Below are positions 1 through 8,036 of a stretch of 64,000 nucleotides of DNA, in pieces. The position numbers and the translations under genes are program-made. How positions within the stretch are numbered: the first letter of the stretch is position 1; every line of letters begins with the position of its first letter. This DNA is from Vagococcus luciliae (GTDB lineage: Bacteria; Bacillota; Bacilli; Lactobacillales; Vagococcaceae), in contig NZ_CP102451.1 in assembly GCF_024637875.1 (NCBI RefSeq), positions 1,429,001 to 1,493,000 on the forward strand, read 5' to 3'. The notes beneath the pieces were generated by a model. The model saw only the letters and a program-made list of their open reading frames with translations. It searched no databases and was not told the origin of the DNA.

Positions 1-1
1 A

Positions 2-223
2 CCATTTATTCAAAGTAGAGCATCATTTATTTTAACAACGATTACGTCAATTGGTATTGCGATAGGTTCATTCTTACCATTTACAGCATTTGGTCAAGAT
101 TTAGGATTAATGCCATTGCCAGGAGAGTACTGGGGGTATCTAGCGCTTACGATTGTGGCCTACTTAATGCTAGTAATGGTGATAAAAAAAATCTATGTTA
201 AACGTTTTGGGGAACTGTTATAA
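2..223 (+). CDS. C-terminal end of an MgtA-like P-type Mg2+ ATPase (partial)
   Basis: Only the last 73 codons are present; the 5' part lies before the window. The frame opens at base 2 with PFIQSRAS and runs through two hydrophobic segments to KKIYVKRFGELL and a TAA stop. This matches the end of bacterial P-type Mg2+ importers (MgtA/MgtB type), which finish with a PFIQSRA motif, two transmembrane helices separated by a PLP-type loop, and a K-x-x-Y-x-K/R-R-F-G tail. The protein would be an inner-membrane, ATP-driven Mg2+ uptake pump. The catalytic DKTGT and nucleotide-binding regions are out of view, so the substrate is inferred from the tail only. Confidence 0.72.
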   Translation, partial: PFIQSRASFILTTITSIGIAIGSFLPFTAFGQDLGLMPLPGEYWGYLALTIVAYLMLVMVIKKIYVKRFGELL

Positions 224-236
224 TAATATTTTGAAA

Positions 237-270
237 AGAAGCAAGTGAAAACTTGTTTCTTTTTTTTTTA
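237..270 (+). terminator. Rho-independent terminator after the P-type ATPase gene
   Basis: The stem AGAAGCAAGT pairs with ACTTGTTTCT around a GAAA loop (one G-U pair) and is followed by a run of T residues. It begins about 14 bases after the ATPase stop codon. Confidence 0.85.
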
Positions 271-360
271 CACGCTAAAATAGATAAGTCGTAATATTTG
301 TCAATTTAGACATTTTCACATAGTCTATAAGTAAAATGTAAAAGAAGGGTGGATAATTAG

Positions 361-738
361 ATGTATCAAGTTATTCAGACTTATAGTGAAGATGAGCCTT
401 GGTGGTTTTTTGAAGAATGGGAAAAAAATATAAAATCAGAAGTGGTATTTGATAAGTTTCATGATGCAGAAAATGAATTCATGAAACAATATGATGACTT
501 AAAAGAGCAATATGAAGAAGTAAAGTGCAAAAATCCTTATTTAGTCGCTTTTTGGAATGATGAAGAGTTTGTTTATTGCGAAGACTGTGATGATGATTTA
601 CAGGCATATAAAGGATTAATGCTTGTAAGTAACTACAAAAAAATTGATTTAGGAGATAATAATTTAGATGAAGCAATTGGTAATAGCAGAAAAACCAAGT
701 GTTGCCAGAGATTTAGCAAAAGTACTAGGGGCAACTAA
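361..738 (+). CDS. DUF1033 family protein
   Basis: A small acidic cytosolic protein of 125 residues. The N-terminal MYQVIQTYSEDEPWWFFEEW, the AFWND segment and the paired cysteines in YCEDCDDD are hallmarks of DUF1033 proteins of Lactobacillales, whose function is unknown. The ATG at 361 follows GAAGGGTGG. A weak promoter (TTGTCA at 298-303) may lie upstream. The last 24 codons overlap the start of topB by 71 bases in another frame, and the topB ribosome site (AGGAGA) is inside this gene, so the two are probably translationally coupled. The overlapped tail is probably not a conserved part of the fold. Confidence 0.8.
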   Translation: MYQVIQTYSEDEPWWFFEEWEKNIKSEVVFDKFHDAENEFMKQYDDLKEQYEEVKCKNPYLVAFWNDEEFVYCEDCDDDLQAYKGLMLVSNYKKIDLGDNNLDEAIGNSRKTKCCQRFSKSTRGN

Positions 739-2743
739 AAAAACAAAGAATTATATTGAAGGAGATAAAGTGATTATCACTTGGGCATTAGGTCATTTAC
801 TGGGCTTAAAAATGCCGGAAGACTATAATAAAGATTGGGCAGAGTGGAATATGAATACTCTACCTATGATTCCTAAACGTGTGGGGATTAAACCACTTCC
901 TAAGACAAGACCACAATTAAAAGCCATTAGTCAATTAGCCAATCGAAAAGATGTATCTGAAGCAATTATAGCAACTGATGCAGGACGTGAAGGAGAGCTA
1001 GTTGCACGTTGGATTTTACAATATGTTAAATTTAAAAAACCTGTGAAGCGTTTATGGATTTCATCTCAAACAGATAAAGCCATTAAACAAGGATTTAAAC
1101 AATTAAGACCAAGTAAAGAGTATGATAATTTATATTATTCAGCTGTCGCTCGTGCTGAAGCAGATTGGTTAGTAGGACTTAATGTTACACGTGCTTTAAC
1201 AGTGAAATATAAAGATAGTTTATCAGCAGGTCGTGTTCAAACGCCAACACTTGCAATGGTTAGACAACAAGAAGAAGTTATTGAGAAATTTAAGCCAGAG
1301 ACTTACTTTACATTAGATGCAGAGTATGATGGAGTGGTTGGCCATTTGGAATTAAAAAACCCACGTCAATTTAAGAAGCGTGAAGATTTGGAAACATTAG
1401 TCACTTCTTTTGATGGTAAATCATTAGTAGTAGATGATATAAAGGTGAAAGAAAAAACAGAGCACGCACCACTTCCATATGATTTAACAGAAATTCAACG
1501 TGAGGCCAATCAACGTTATCAATTTTCAGCTAAAAAAACGTTATCGATTATTCAACGACTTTATGAAATTCATAAAGTGGTTACTTATCCAAGAACAGAT
1601 TCAAAACATTTAACGACTGATATGAAATCAACGATGAAAGAACGTTTGATTGCAGTGACACAAATGTCACCAGAACTAGTAAAACGTTTAGTTAAAGATG
1701 GAGCAGTAGTAAAACAGCAAAACGTATTCCAAAATGCAAAAGTGACCGATCATCATGGTTTGATTCCAACTGAACAATCAGCTCGACTTGAAAAATTAGA
1801 TAATGATGAAATGAAAATCTATCGTATGATTGTGGAACGTTTCCTAGGACTATTTTTACCGCCATATAAAGTGTCTGTTGAAACAATTAGTACCAAAGTA
1901 GAACAATCAATTTTTATCTTTAAACAACAACGTGTCCTTGAGATGGGGTGGAGACAATCAGAAAATGTTGCAAAACAGTCTGTTGTATTTAAAAAAAGAA
2001 TGGCGATTAAAGCAATTTATAAAATAAATAAACAACTAACAACACCTCCTAATCCCTTGTCAGAAGGAACGCTTTTAGGTAAGATGGAGAAACATAATCT
2101 AGGAACACCTGCAACACGTGCCGAGATTATAGAGAAGCTAATTAGTTCAGATTTAATTGAACGCCAAACTCATCGCTTAGTCGTGACGGCAAAAGGAAAA
2201 CAATTATTACAGTTGGTTAATCCATCCCTTGTAACGCCAGAGTTAACACAAAAATGGGAACTGTCTTTAGAAAAAATAGCGAATGGTCAATTAAAACATC
2301 AATCTTTTATTAAAGATATTGAAAAAGAAACCACTCGTTTGGTTAAAGAGATTAAAATGAGTGAAGAAAAGTATGTGGATCATTCATTAACTAATAAAAC
2401 ATGCCCAGATTGTGGTAGTCAATTAAAAGAAAAAAATACACGAGATGGTAAAATTTATGTATGTAGTAGTGAAACCTGTCACTACAAACGTCGTAAAGAT
2501 CCAAAGATATCCAATAAACGATGCCCACAATGTAAGAAAAAAATGATGATTTTAGAGAATAAGAATGGAGCATATTTCAAGTGTGGTGGCTGTCAATACA
2601 CAGAAAAAATGCAAAAGGGCTCTAAAGGTAAGAAAAAAATCTCGAAACATGAAGAGAAAAAATTAATTAAGAAATATAATCAAACTGAAGAAATGGAAAG
2701 TCCATTAGCATTAGCATTAAAAGCAGCAATGAAAGAGGAATAA
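668..2743 (+). CDS. topB: DNA topoisomerase III (type IA)
   Basis: A 691-residue type IA topoisomerase that relaxes and decatenates DNA by single-strand passage. The N-terminal TOPRIM domain shows AEKPSVARDL at about residue 7 and the acidic ATDAGREGE motif near 101-110. SAGRVQTPT follows, and the catalytic tyrosine is Y307 in VTYPRTDSKH. Two zinc-ribbon-like cysteine clusters lie near the C-terminus (CPDC at 579, CPQC at 619), followed by a lysine-rich tail. Length is normal for TopB of Firmicutes, and the cell has a separate topA at 32.8 kb. The ATG at 668 has a well-spaced AGGAGA and lies inside the DUF1033 gene. Confidence 0.95.
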   Translation: MKQLVIAEKPSVARDLAKVLGATKKTKNYIEGDKVIITWALGHLLGLKMPEDYNKDWAEWNMNTLPMIPKRVGIKPLPKTRPQLKAISQLANRKDVSEAIIATDAGREGELVARWILQYVKFKKPVKRLWISSQTDKAIKQGFKQLRPSKEYDNLYYSAVARAEADWLVGLNVTRALTVKYKDSLSAGRVQTPTLAMVRQQEEVIEKFKPETYFTLDAEYDGVVGHLELKNPRQFKKREDLETLVTSFDGKSLVVDDIKVKEKTEHAPLPYDLTEIQREANQRYQFSAKKTLSIIQRLYEIHKVVTYPRTDSKHLTTDMKSTMKERLIAVTQMSPELVKRLVKDGAVVKQQNVFQNAKVTDHHGLIPTEQSARLEKLDNDEMKIYRMIVERFLGLFLPPYKVSVETISTKVEQSIFIFKQQRVLEMGWRQSENVAKQSVVFKKRMAIKAIYKINKQLTTPPNPLSEGTLLGKMEKHNLGTPATRAEIIEKLISSDLIERQTHRLVVTAKGKQLLQLVNPSLVTPELTQKWELSLEKIANGQLKHQSFIKDIEKETTRLVKEIKMSEEKYVDHSLTNKTCPDCGSQLKEKNTRDGKIYVCSSETCHYKRRKDPKISNKRCPQCKKKMMILENKNGAYFKCGGCQYTEKMQKGSKGKKKISKHEEKKLIKKYNQTEEMESPLALALKAAMKEE

Positions 2744-2745
2744 AC

Positions 2746-2794
2746 AAAAAAAGGAATGACACAAGGTTTAATCGCCTTACTGTCATTCCTTTTT
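2746..2794. terminator. Bidirectional terminator between topB and the glutamine transporter ATPase gene
   Basis: AAAAAGGAATGACA pairs with TGTCATTCCTTTTT, and a small AAGG/CCTT stem lies in the loop. A-runs and T-runs on both sides make it usable by both convergent genes. Confidence 0.85.
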
Positions 2795-2795
2795 C

Positions 2796-3533
2796 TCATA
2801 TGTTTAATACTTTGTTTAAGAAATCTTTTGTTCGTTCATGTTGAGGGTGTTCAAAGACTTGTTCTGGTGAGCCGTCTTCTAAGAAATTACCGCCATCTAT
2901 GAACATTACCCGATTAGCTACTTCTTTAGCAAATCCCATTTCGTGGGTTACAATTACCATCGTCATTCCTTGGTTAGCTAATTCTTTCATAACGTTCAAT
3001 ACATCTCCAACCATCTCTGGGTCAAGAGCAGATGTTGGTTCATCAAAGAGCATAATATCAGGATTCATGGCTAATGCTCTAGCAATGGCGACACGCTGTT
3101 TTTGTCCACCTGATAAAGAGTCTGGATAGCTATCTTTTTTATCAGCTAAACCAACTGATTCAAGTAAACTAATTGCTTTTTCATTTGCTTCAGCTTTAGA
3201 TAATTTACCCAAGTCAACAGGAGCAAGGGTTACATTTTCTAAAATGGTTAAATGAGGAAATAAATTGAAGTGTTGGAAAACCATCCCAATATGCTGACGT
3301 ACTTTATTGATATTAGTATTTTTATCAGTTAGATTTGTACCATCAACAATAATATTTCCACTAGTAATTTCTTCCAATTGGTTTAAACAGCGAAGAAATG
3401 TACTTTTACCTGATCCAGATGGACCGATAATACAAACAACATCACCTTTTTTAATTGATACATTGATATCGTTTAGTACCGTGTGCTCATCATACTTTTT
3501 AACCAAATGTTCCACTAAAATTTTTTCAGCCAT
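2796..3533 (-). CDS. glnQ: Amino-acid ABC transporter ATPase (GlnQ type)
   Basis: A 245-residue ATPase that powers the membrane partner encoded directly upstream. It has Walker [10 protein letters not shown] near residue 40, the Q-loop QHFNLF, the ABC signature LSGGQ, Walker [15 protein letters not shown] and the switch histidine in VTHEMGFA. The [12 protein letters not shown] pattern is typical of polar amino-acid (PAAT) importers. Its ATG directly abuts the TAA of the substrate-binding/permease gene, so the two form a tightly coupled operon. Glutamine or glutamate is the likely substrate by family; the sequence alone cannot settle it. A second, paralogous ATPase is at 56.6 kb. Confidence 0.92.
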   Translation of the reverse strand: MAEKILVEHLVKKYDEHTVLNDINVSIKKGDVVCIIGPSGSGKSTFLRCLNQLEEITSGNIIVDGTNLTDKNTNINKVRQHIGMVFQHFNLFPHLTILENVTLAPVDLGKLSKAEANEKAISLLESVGLADKKDSYPDSLSGGQKQRVAIARALAMNPDIMLFDEPTSALDPEMVGDVLNVMKELANQGMTMVIVTHEMGFAKEVANRVMFIDGGNFLEDGSPEQVFEHPQHERTKDFLNKVLNI

Positions 3534-4979
3534 TTATTTCACCTTCTTTTCTAAAACTTTTGCTAATTTAGTTAGTGTTGTAATTAAAATTAAATAAATC
3601 AATGCGATTGTAAAGTAAACCATTGTACTTTGTAAATTCCTTGCTACGATAATCTTTCCAGCTTGTAATAATTCGATTAATCCAATGGCAGATAAAATTG
3701 TGGTATCTTTTAAAGAAATAACAAATTGATTAACAAATGATGGAATCATAATTTTAATTGCTTGTGGTAGTATAATTTTTTGCATCGCACGGTGGTAAGA
3801 AAGCCCTAGACTTCGAGAGGCTTCCATTTGACCGACAGGTACGGCATTAATACCTCCACGGACAATTTCAGATAGATAAGCACTGGAGTTAAGAGTTAAA
3901 GTAATGATACCAGCTAAAAAGACAGGAATATTAAAACCTAGTATACCTGGCATACCAAAGTAAATAAAGAAGGCTAGTACCATTAGCGGAATACCACGGA
4001 TAATGTCAACATAGATTGTGGCAATGATTCTTAAAGCTTTAGAGGGAGAGACGCTAAATAATCCAATAATAATCCCAATAATTAAAGCTAAAATAAATGA
4101 GATTAAAGTTAATTTAATGGTCATCCATAATCCGTTTAATAAGCTTTTCCAGTTATTTTTAATCATACCAGCAAAACTTGTTTCATCTACTGCAGTTTCT
4201 TCAGTGCTTGTATCTTTACCTGATGAAATGTATTTGTTGATAATTTTATCGTACTCACCAGACGCTTTTAGATTTTTTAAACCTGCATTGAATTTTTCTA
4301 ATAATTCTTGATTTTGTCCTTTTTTAACAGCAAATCCATAAGCACTACCTGTTTCTTTTTCGCCAACTAATTCTAATGCTTGCCCATTTGTAATGGCATA
4401 TCCAAGTACTGGATAATCGTCAAAAATGGCGACTGTTTCACCGTTTTCTAGAGATTTGTAAAGGCCAGTTGCATCATCAAAATTTTTAATTGTGTAGCCA
4501 TATTTTTTTTGGTTTTTTTCTAAGAAAGCAGCACTTTCGGTTCCAACTTTGGCAGCAACCGTTTTGCCTTTTAAATCATTATAACTTTTGATAGAGGTAT
4601 TTCCTTTTTTAACAGCCATTGAAATACCACTATCAAAATAAGGATCTGAGAAATCAAATGATTTTTTTCTCTCGTCTGTGATGCTCATACCAGCTACCAT
4701 ACCATCGACTTGTTTCGATTGAACAGCTTGTACAGCACTATCAAATCCTAGAGGCTTTAAATCTACTTTAAATCCTTGATCTTTTGCGATAGCATTTATT
4801 AAATCAACATCAATCCCTATATAAGTTCCACTAGAATTTTGGTATTCAAAAGGAGCGAACGTTAAGTCAGTCCCAATTGTATAAGTTTTTTCTTCTGCTT
4901 TTACGTTAACTCCGAAAGCTAGGATAATTATTGAAGTTAATAAAGCAATGAATGAAAATAAAGAATATTTATTTTTCAT
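3534..4979 (-). CDS. glnP: Fused substrate-binding/permease protein of an amino-acid ABC transporter
   Basis: A 481-residue fusion. After a signal-like N-terminus come a type 3 solute-binding domain (about 29-255, with TIGTDLTFAPFEY and GMSITDERKKSFDFSDPYF) and a permease domain (about 275-480). The permease carries the ABC-facing EAA loop at EASRSLGLSYHRAMQKIILP. This is the GlnP-type layout of Lactobacillales PAAT importers, here with one binding domain instead of the tandem pair found in lactococcal GlnP. It works with the adjacent glnQ. The ATG follows AAGGAGAACC. A dedicated promoter lies just upstream, so the leader is only about 25 bases. Confidence 0.92.
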   Translation of the reverse strand: MKNKYSLFSFIALLTSIIILAFGVNVKAEEKTYTIGTDLTFAPFEYQNSSGTYIGIDVDLINAIAKDQGFKVDLKPLGFDSAVQAVQSKQVDGMVAGMSITDERKKSFDFSDPYFDSGISMAVKKGNTSIKSYNDLKGKTVAAKVGTESAAFLEKNQKKYGYTIKNFDDATGLYKSLENGETVAIFDDYPVLGYAITNGQALELVGEKETGSAYGFAVKKGQNQELLEKFNAGLKNLKASGEYDKIINKYISSGKDTSTEETAVDETSFAGMIKNNWKSLLNGLWMTIKLTLISFILALIIGIIIGLFSVSPSKALRIIATIYVDIIRGIPLMVLAFFIYFGMPGILGFNIPVFLAGIITLTLNSSAYLSEIVRGGINAVPVGQMEASRSLGLSYHRAMQKIILPQAIKIMIPSFVNQFVISLKDTTILSAIGLIELLQAGKIIVARNLQSTMVYFTIALIYLILITTLTKLAKVLEKKVK

Positions 4980-5008
4980 GAAGGTTCTCCTTTTTTTCTG
5001 TTTTTTTC

Positions 5009-5038
5009 ATTATAGTTTAAAAAAATAGAAAAATACAA
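5009..5038 (-). promoter_or_regulatory. Promoter of the glnP-glnQ operon
   Basis: On the minus strand TTGTAT (5038-5033) and TATAAT (5014-5009) are 18 bases apart. The -35 box overlaps the 3' arm of the upstream hairpin, so the transporter appears to be a separate transcription unit from the small-RNA candidate. Confidence 0.6.
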
Positions 5039-5071
5039 GCTTTATGTTAGATTATCTTACATAAAGCTTGT
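5035..5071 (-). terminator. Strong hairpin with U-rich tail upstream of glnP
   Basis: ACAAGCTTTATGT pairs perfectly with ACATAAAGCTTGT (13 bp, 11-base loop). On the minus strand it is followed by ATTTTTCTATTTTTTT. It probably stops transcripts from the small-RNA unit and yccF before glnP; regulated attenuation is the alternative. Confidence 0.7.
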
Positions 5072-5080
5072 GCTTTTTAC

Positions 5081-5247
5081 AAAAAATATTAAAAAACGGT
5101 TTGGTTTTTTAACTATTATTCTTTGTTTTCAGTTGGACTTAACTTTTCATGGAATTTTAATAGCCGACTAAACTAATGTGGTTTAGCAAATTCAACTTCA
5201 AGGATTGCATGTAGCAGGTGTGTTGTTCATAGAAGCAACCATTAAGA
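5081..5247 (-). ncRNA. Candidate independent small structured RNA, about 170 nt
   Basis: No open frame fits this stretch, but it has the layout of an RNA gene. An extended -10 (TGCTATAAT) lies upstream and a U-rich hairpin ends it (TTAAAAAAC/GTTTTTTAA then ATATTTTTT), with a second strong terminator beyond. Hand folding gives a rod. The 5' end TTACTCTT pairs with AAGAATAA near the 3' end, TGGTTG pairs with CAACTG, then comes a wide internal bubble, then GAATTT/AAATTC, and an apical hairpin CTAAAC/GTTTAG. This shape and length would suit a 6S-like RNA, but I could not match it to a known family. Ends are approximate. Confidence 0.45.
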
Positions 5248-5253
5248 GTAAAT

Positions 5254-5262
5254 ATTATAGCA
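5254..5262 (-). promoter_or_regulatory. Extended -10 promoter of the small-RNA candidate
   Basis: The minus strand reads TGCTATAAT, a perfect extended -10 (hexamer 5259-5254). No good -35 is seen 17 bases upstream, which is tolerable with an extended -10. It sits just beyond the yccF stop codon. Confidence 0.55.
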
Positions 5263-5270
5263 GATATTTG

Positions 5271-5639
5271 TTATCTTTTATAAACAACTTGTGCACCAAA
5301 AGGCATTAAGGCTAGTCTGGCTAATTTAAATGATTGTTTACCAAAAGGAATTCCGATAATAGTAATGCAGAGAAGAATGCCACTGATAGCATGCATCATA
5401 GCTAAAGGAACTCCTGAAATAAGTAACCAAAAAATATCGACAACAATGGATAGACCACTGCCTATATAGATAACTTTCTTATTAAAAGGCCAAAAGGAAA
5501 GTCCCGCTATTTTAAAACATTGGAGGCCGATGGGGATGCCAATAATGGTTATACACCAAATACAACCGGTTAAAAACCATGAAAAACCTCCAATAAAGCC
5601 TCCAAAAATAAACCAAATAATATTACCAAAAAATGTCAT
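5271..5639 (-). CDS. YccF domain membrane protein
   Basis: A 122-residue protein from the ATG at 5639 (MTFFGNIIWFIFGGFIGG), with two copies of a YccF repeat. Each has a hydrophobic hairpin ending in TIIGIPIG or TIIGIPFG and a basic LxFWPF/LxLMPF step. Several transmembrane helices are likely. YccF proteins are widespread and of unknown function. A longer frame to 5681 exists, but its extra 14 residues are poorly hydrophobic and the ATG at 5639 has a modest AAAGAAG site. The gene diverges from the CmpB-like membrane-protein gene across a promoter region with two palindromes. Confidence 0.85.
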   Translation of the reverse strand: MTFFGNIIWFIFGGFIGGFSWFLTGCIWCITIIGIPIGLQCFKIAGLSFWPFNKKVIYIGSGLSIVVDIFWLLISGVPLAMMHAISGILLCITIIGIPFGKQSFKLARLALMPFGAQVVYKR

Positions 5640-5663
5640 AATAAGTCTTCTTTCTATGTTAAA

Positions 5664-5704
5664 TTCTATTAATAGAAGCATTTATTCTATCATCATGATA
5701 GAAT
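5664..5704. promoter_or_regulatory. Paired palindromes (candidate operators) between divergent genes
   Basis: Two palindromes sit side by side: TTCTATTAATAGAA (5664-5677, perfect) and ATTCTATCAT-C-ATGATAGAAT (5684-5704, 10-bp arms). Both share the half-site TTCTAT/ATAGAA. They lie between the yccF start and the CmpB-like gene start, beside overlapping -10-like elements. They look like repressor binding sites, but a hairpin in the yccF leader is possible. Confidence 0.45.
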
Positions 5705-5758
5705 GTAGTTAATCGATTATAACATAGAGAGATAATGTAAACAAAAGGGGATTTGATT

Positions 5759-6466
5759 GTGGAAAAAATATTTATGACGTTTATTACGTATGCCATCATA
5801 GGGTGGTTATGGGAGAGTGTATACTGTTCTTTTAAAGCACGTCATTTCGTTTATCGTGGTTTTTTATTAGGACCTTATTGTCCAGTTTATGGTTTTGGAG
5901 TGACAGCTGTCTTACTTTTAGTACCAGATAAATCTGGTACGTTATTAAATCTTTATTTTAATTCAGTGGTTATTGTGACAATTATCGAATATATCACAAG
6001 TTGGTTACTTGAAAAATTGTTTAATATGTCCTTGTGGGATTATAAAAATGTTCCATTTAATATTGAAGGGCGTGTAGCCGTACCAGTATCAATGTTTTGG
6101 GGAGTCGGATGTTTATTTTTAATTAAAGTAATCAATCCAATTGTTCAAGATGGGATTAATCAATTTTCTGATATGACCCATAATATTGGACCAATTCTAT
6201 TGTTTATTATATTTGTGACGGATGTAGTAACGACACTCAGCTTTACTGCAACAACTAAAAAAGAAGTGGCCGCCTCCATTGATACCAGTGACTCAGAAAA
6301 TGCTTCTATTAAAGAATATAGATTAAAGCATCTATTGGAAAATAAAGAATCTGACCATAATAGACTGAGAGTATTGCATGATTTAAAGAATAGACCTTTA
6401 AAATTAAGACATCATAATCTAAATCGTTTACTTAAAAATTATCCAAATTTGAAGTTAAAAAAATAG
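5759..6466 (+). CDS. Putative ABC transporter permease, CmpB-like family
   Basis: A polytopic membrane protein of about 235 residues of the family annotated as putative ABC-transporter type IV permease (PF06541-like). Recognisable features are the N-terminal IIGWLWESVYCS, the loop YRGFLLGPYCPVYGFG and the WDYKNVPFNIEGRV motif, with about five transmembrane helices and a basic C-terminal tail. The family is common in Firmicutes; no transport function is proven and no ATPase lies nearby. The GTG at 5759 is chosen because AAAAGGGG is 8 bases upstream; the TTG at 5753 is too close. Confidence 0.8.
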   Translation: MEKIFMTFITYAIIGWLWESVYCSFKARHFVYRGFLLGPYCPVYGFGVTAVLLLVPDKSGTLLNLYFNSVVIVTIIEYITSWLLEKLFNMSLWDYKNVPFNIEGRVAVPVSMFWGVGCLFLIKVINPIVQDGINQFSDMTHNIGPILLFIIFVTDVVTTLSFTATTKKEVAASIDTSDSENASIKEYRLKHLLENKESDHNRLRVLHDLKNRPLKLRHHNLNRLLKNYPNLKLKK

Positions 6467-6485
6467 GTTTCGACCTATTTTTTTA
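6457..6485 (+). terminator. Terminator after the CmpB-like gene
   Basis: AATAGGT pairs with ACCTATT around a TTCG tetraloop, with A-runs before and T-runs after. It overlaps the stop codon. Confidence 0.85.
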
Positions 6486-6543
6486 TGCTTATAAGTGAAT
6501 GGGCTATGTTATAATGGTTCTATTACATAAAAAGAGGTATGGT

Positions 6544-7008
6544 ATGAATAACAATGATCGGTTAACACGTTTAAGATATGCGCTTGATATTAAAGATAAC
6601 GATATGGTCGAACTTTTTTCTTTAGGTGGGGTGACTGTCACAAAAGAAGAATATTTATCGATGCTAAATAAAATTGATGATGACTTATATGAAAATATGT
6701 TAGAAGATGAAATGTTTGAACGTTTTTTAAACGGTATGATTATTTCGCAGCGTGGGAAAAAAGATGATGAAAAAGTTGTTTATGAGTTGCACGAGGGAAA
6801 CGCGAATAATGTCTTTTTGAAAAAAATTAAAATAGCCTTGTCGTTAACAACAGATGATATGCTTCACTATTTAGATGAAGCAGGGGTAAGTGTTTCAAAA
6901 AGTGAATTGAGTGCTTTTTTACGAAAAGAAGGACATCGAAACTATAAAGTATGTGGTGATAACTATACAAGACATTTTTTAAAAGGCTTAATGACAGATT
7001 ATAGATAA
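6544..7008 (+). CDS. DUF1456 family protein (YehS-like)
   Basis: A 154-residue cytosolic protein with two DUF1456 repeats. The first begins NDRLTRLRYALDIKDNDMVE and the second NVFLKKIKIALSLTTDDMLH. Each ends in a conserved block (ERFLNGMIISQRGKK and RHFLKGLM). YehS-type proteins are widespread but uncharacterised. The ATG at 6544 is preferred: it aligns with the family start and follows AAAGAGGT, whereas the frame back to 6499 adds an unrelated stretch. It is followed 21 bases later by the YaiI/YqxD gene, probably in one operon. Confidence 0.85.
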   Translation: MNNNDRLTRLRYALDIKDNDMVELFSLGGVTVTKEEYLSMLNKIDDDLYENMLEDEMFERFLNGMIISQRGKKDDEKVVYELHEGNANNVFLKKIKIALSLTTDDMLHYLDEAGVSVSKSELSAFLRKEGHRNYKVCGDNYTRHFLKGLMTDYR

Positions 7009-7029
7009 TGATTATTTAGGAGGTGACAT

Positions 7030-7482
7030 ATGCGTTTTGTCATAGATGGAGATGGTTCTCCAGTAAAGAATGAAGTGATTGCTTTGGGAGAAGCATATAA
7101 TATTCCAGTTGTTATCGTGACAAGTATTGATCACTATACGAATAAAATTTATCCAGAATTTATTGAGTTTATTTATGTAGATAAAGGAAGCGATAGTGCA
7201 GATTATCGTATTGTAAAAGAGGTAGAAGATGATGATGTTATTATTACACAAGATTATGGGTTAGCTTCTTTGTTGTTAACAAAATCAGTACGAGTGTTTC
7301 ATCATAGTGGTCAAGAATACACCACACAGACAATTGATACCTTATTAAATCAACGTTTTATTGGCAGTCAAATGCGTAAAGCGGGGAAAAAAACCAAAGG
7401 ACCTAAAGTGTTTACACAAAAAGATAAAGACGTTTTCATAGAAAAAATGATTAAAATTATTAATTATGAAAAACAGACATAG
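7030..7482 (+). CDS. YaiI/YqxD family protein (UPF0178, PIN-like fold)
   Basis: A 150-residue protein with the N-terminal acidic motif FVIDGDGSPVK and ITQDYGLASLLL in the middle, then a C-terminal basic segment with GSQMRKAGKKTKGPK. These are hallmarks of the UPF0178 (DUF188) family, whose fold resembles PIN nucleases; activity is unproven. An excellent ribosome site (AGGAGGTGA) precedes the ATG. It follows the DUF1456 gene closely and ends at a hairpin terminator. Confidence 0.88.
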   Translation: MRFVIDGDGSPVKNEVIALGEAYNIPVVIVTSIDHYTNKIYPEFIEFIYVDKGSDSADYRIVKEVEDDDVIITQDYGLASLLLTKSVRVFHHSGQEYTTQTIDTLLNQRFIGSQMRKAGKKTKGPKVFTQKDKDVFIEKMIKIINYEKQT

Positions 7483-7493
7483 TTATAACGCAT

Positions 7494-7530
7494 AAACCTA
7501 TTAAGCAATTGGTTAGTAGGTTTTATTTTT
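7494..7530 (+). terminator. Terminator after the YaiI/YqxD gene
   Basis: AAACCTATTAA pairs with TTAGTAGGTTT (one G-U) around a 9-base loop, followed by TTATTTTT. Confidence 0.75.
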
Positions 7531-7625
7531 AGAATAGCTATTAATTAACCTATTTTTCAAATTATGTTATCCTACTATATAAGAAGATTCTTGAAAAAAT
7601 GATATTTAAATAGGAGGAATAATCA

Positions 7626-7916
7626 ATGAGTGACAGTAAATCTGTCAAAAAAAGTGAGCCACAATCGAAAATGATAAAATATATTAGTTGGATTGCGACA
7701 GTGACTGCTATTTTAATGTATGTCTCATACATCCCTCAAATTGGAAATAATTTAGCTGGTGATAAAGGAAGTCCTATCCAACCATTAGTCGCGGCTATTA
7801 ACTGTACGCTATGGGTGGTATATGGTTTTTTTAAAAATCCTAGAGACTGGCCACTTGTTTTAGCTAATTTTCCTGGTATTATTTTTGGGTTGATTACATT
7901 TTTGACTGCATTATAG
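7626..7916 (+). CDS. SemiSWEET-type PQ-loop sugar transporter
   Basis: A 96-residue protein with three transmembrane helices after a charged N-terminus. The PQ-loop YVSYIPQIGNNL in helix 1 and the NCTLWVVYGF stretch in helix 2 match bacterial SemiSWEETs, which dimerise to form a passive sugar carrier. The ATG follows TAGGAGGAATAATC. The gene stands alone between two terminators or promoters. The family is clear; which sugar is carried cannot be read from the sequence. Confidence 0.85.
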   Translation: MSDSKSVKKSEPQSKMIKYISWIATVTAILMYVSYIPQIGNNLAGDKGSPIQPLVAAINCTLWVVYGFFKNPRDWPLVLANFPGIIFGLITFLTAL

Positions 7917-8036
7917 TAAAAAACTTAGATTAAACCAAAAAATTTAAAAATTGACGTAAATTTGCCTTGAAGTAGTTATAATATGAAAAGAGTCTATGAC
8001 TTATTTAGGATTAAACTGTTTCAGGGGGTTGGAACA

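Noticed and set aside
7951-7982. TTGACG and TATAAT before the TRIC-like gene as a promoter
   Set aside because: The boxes are individually good, but the 20-base spacer is too long for a confident call.
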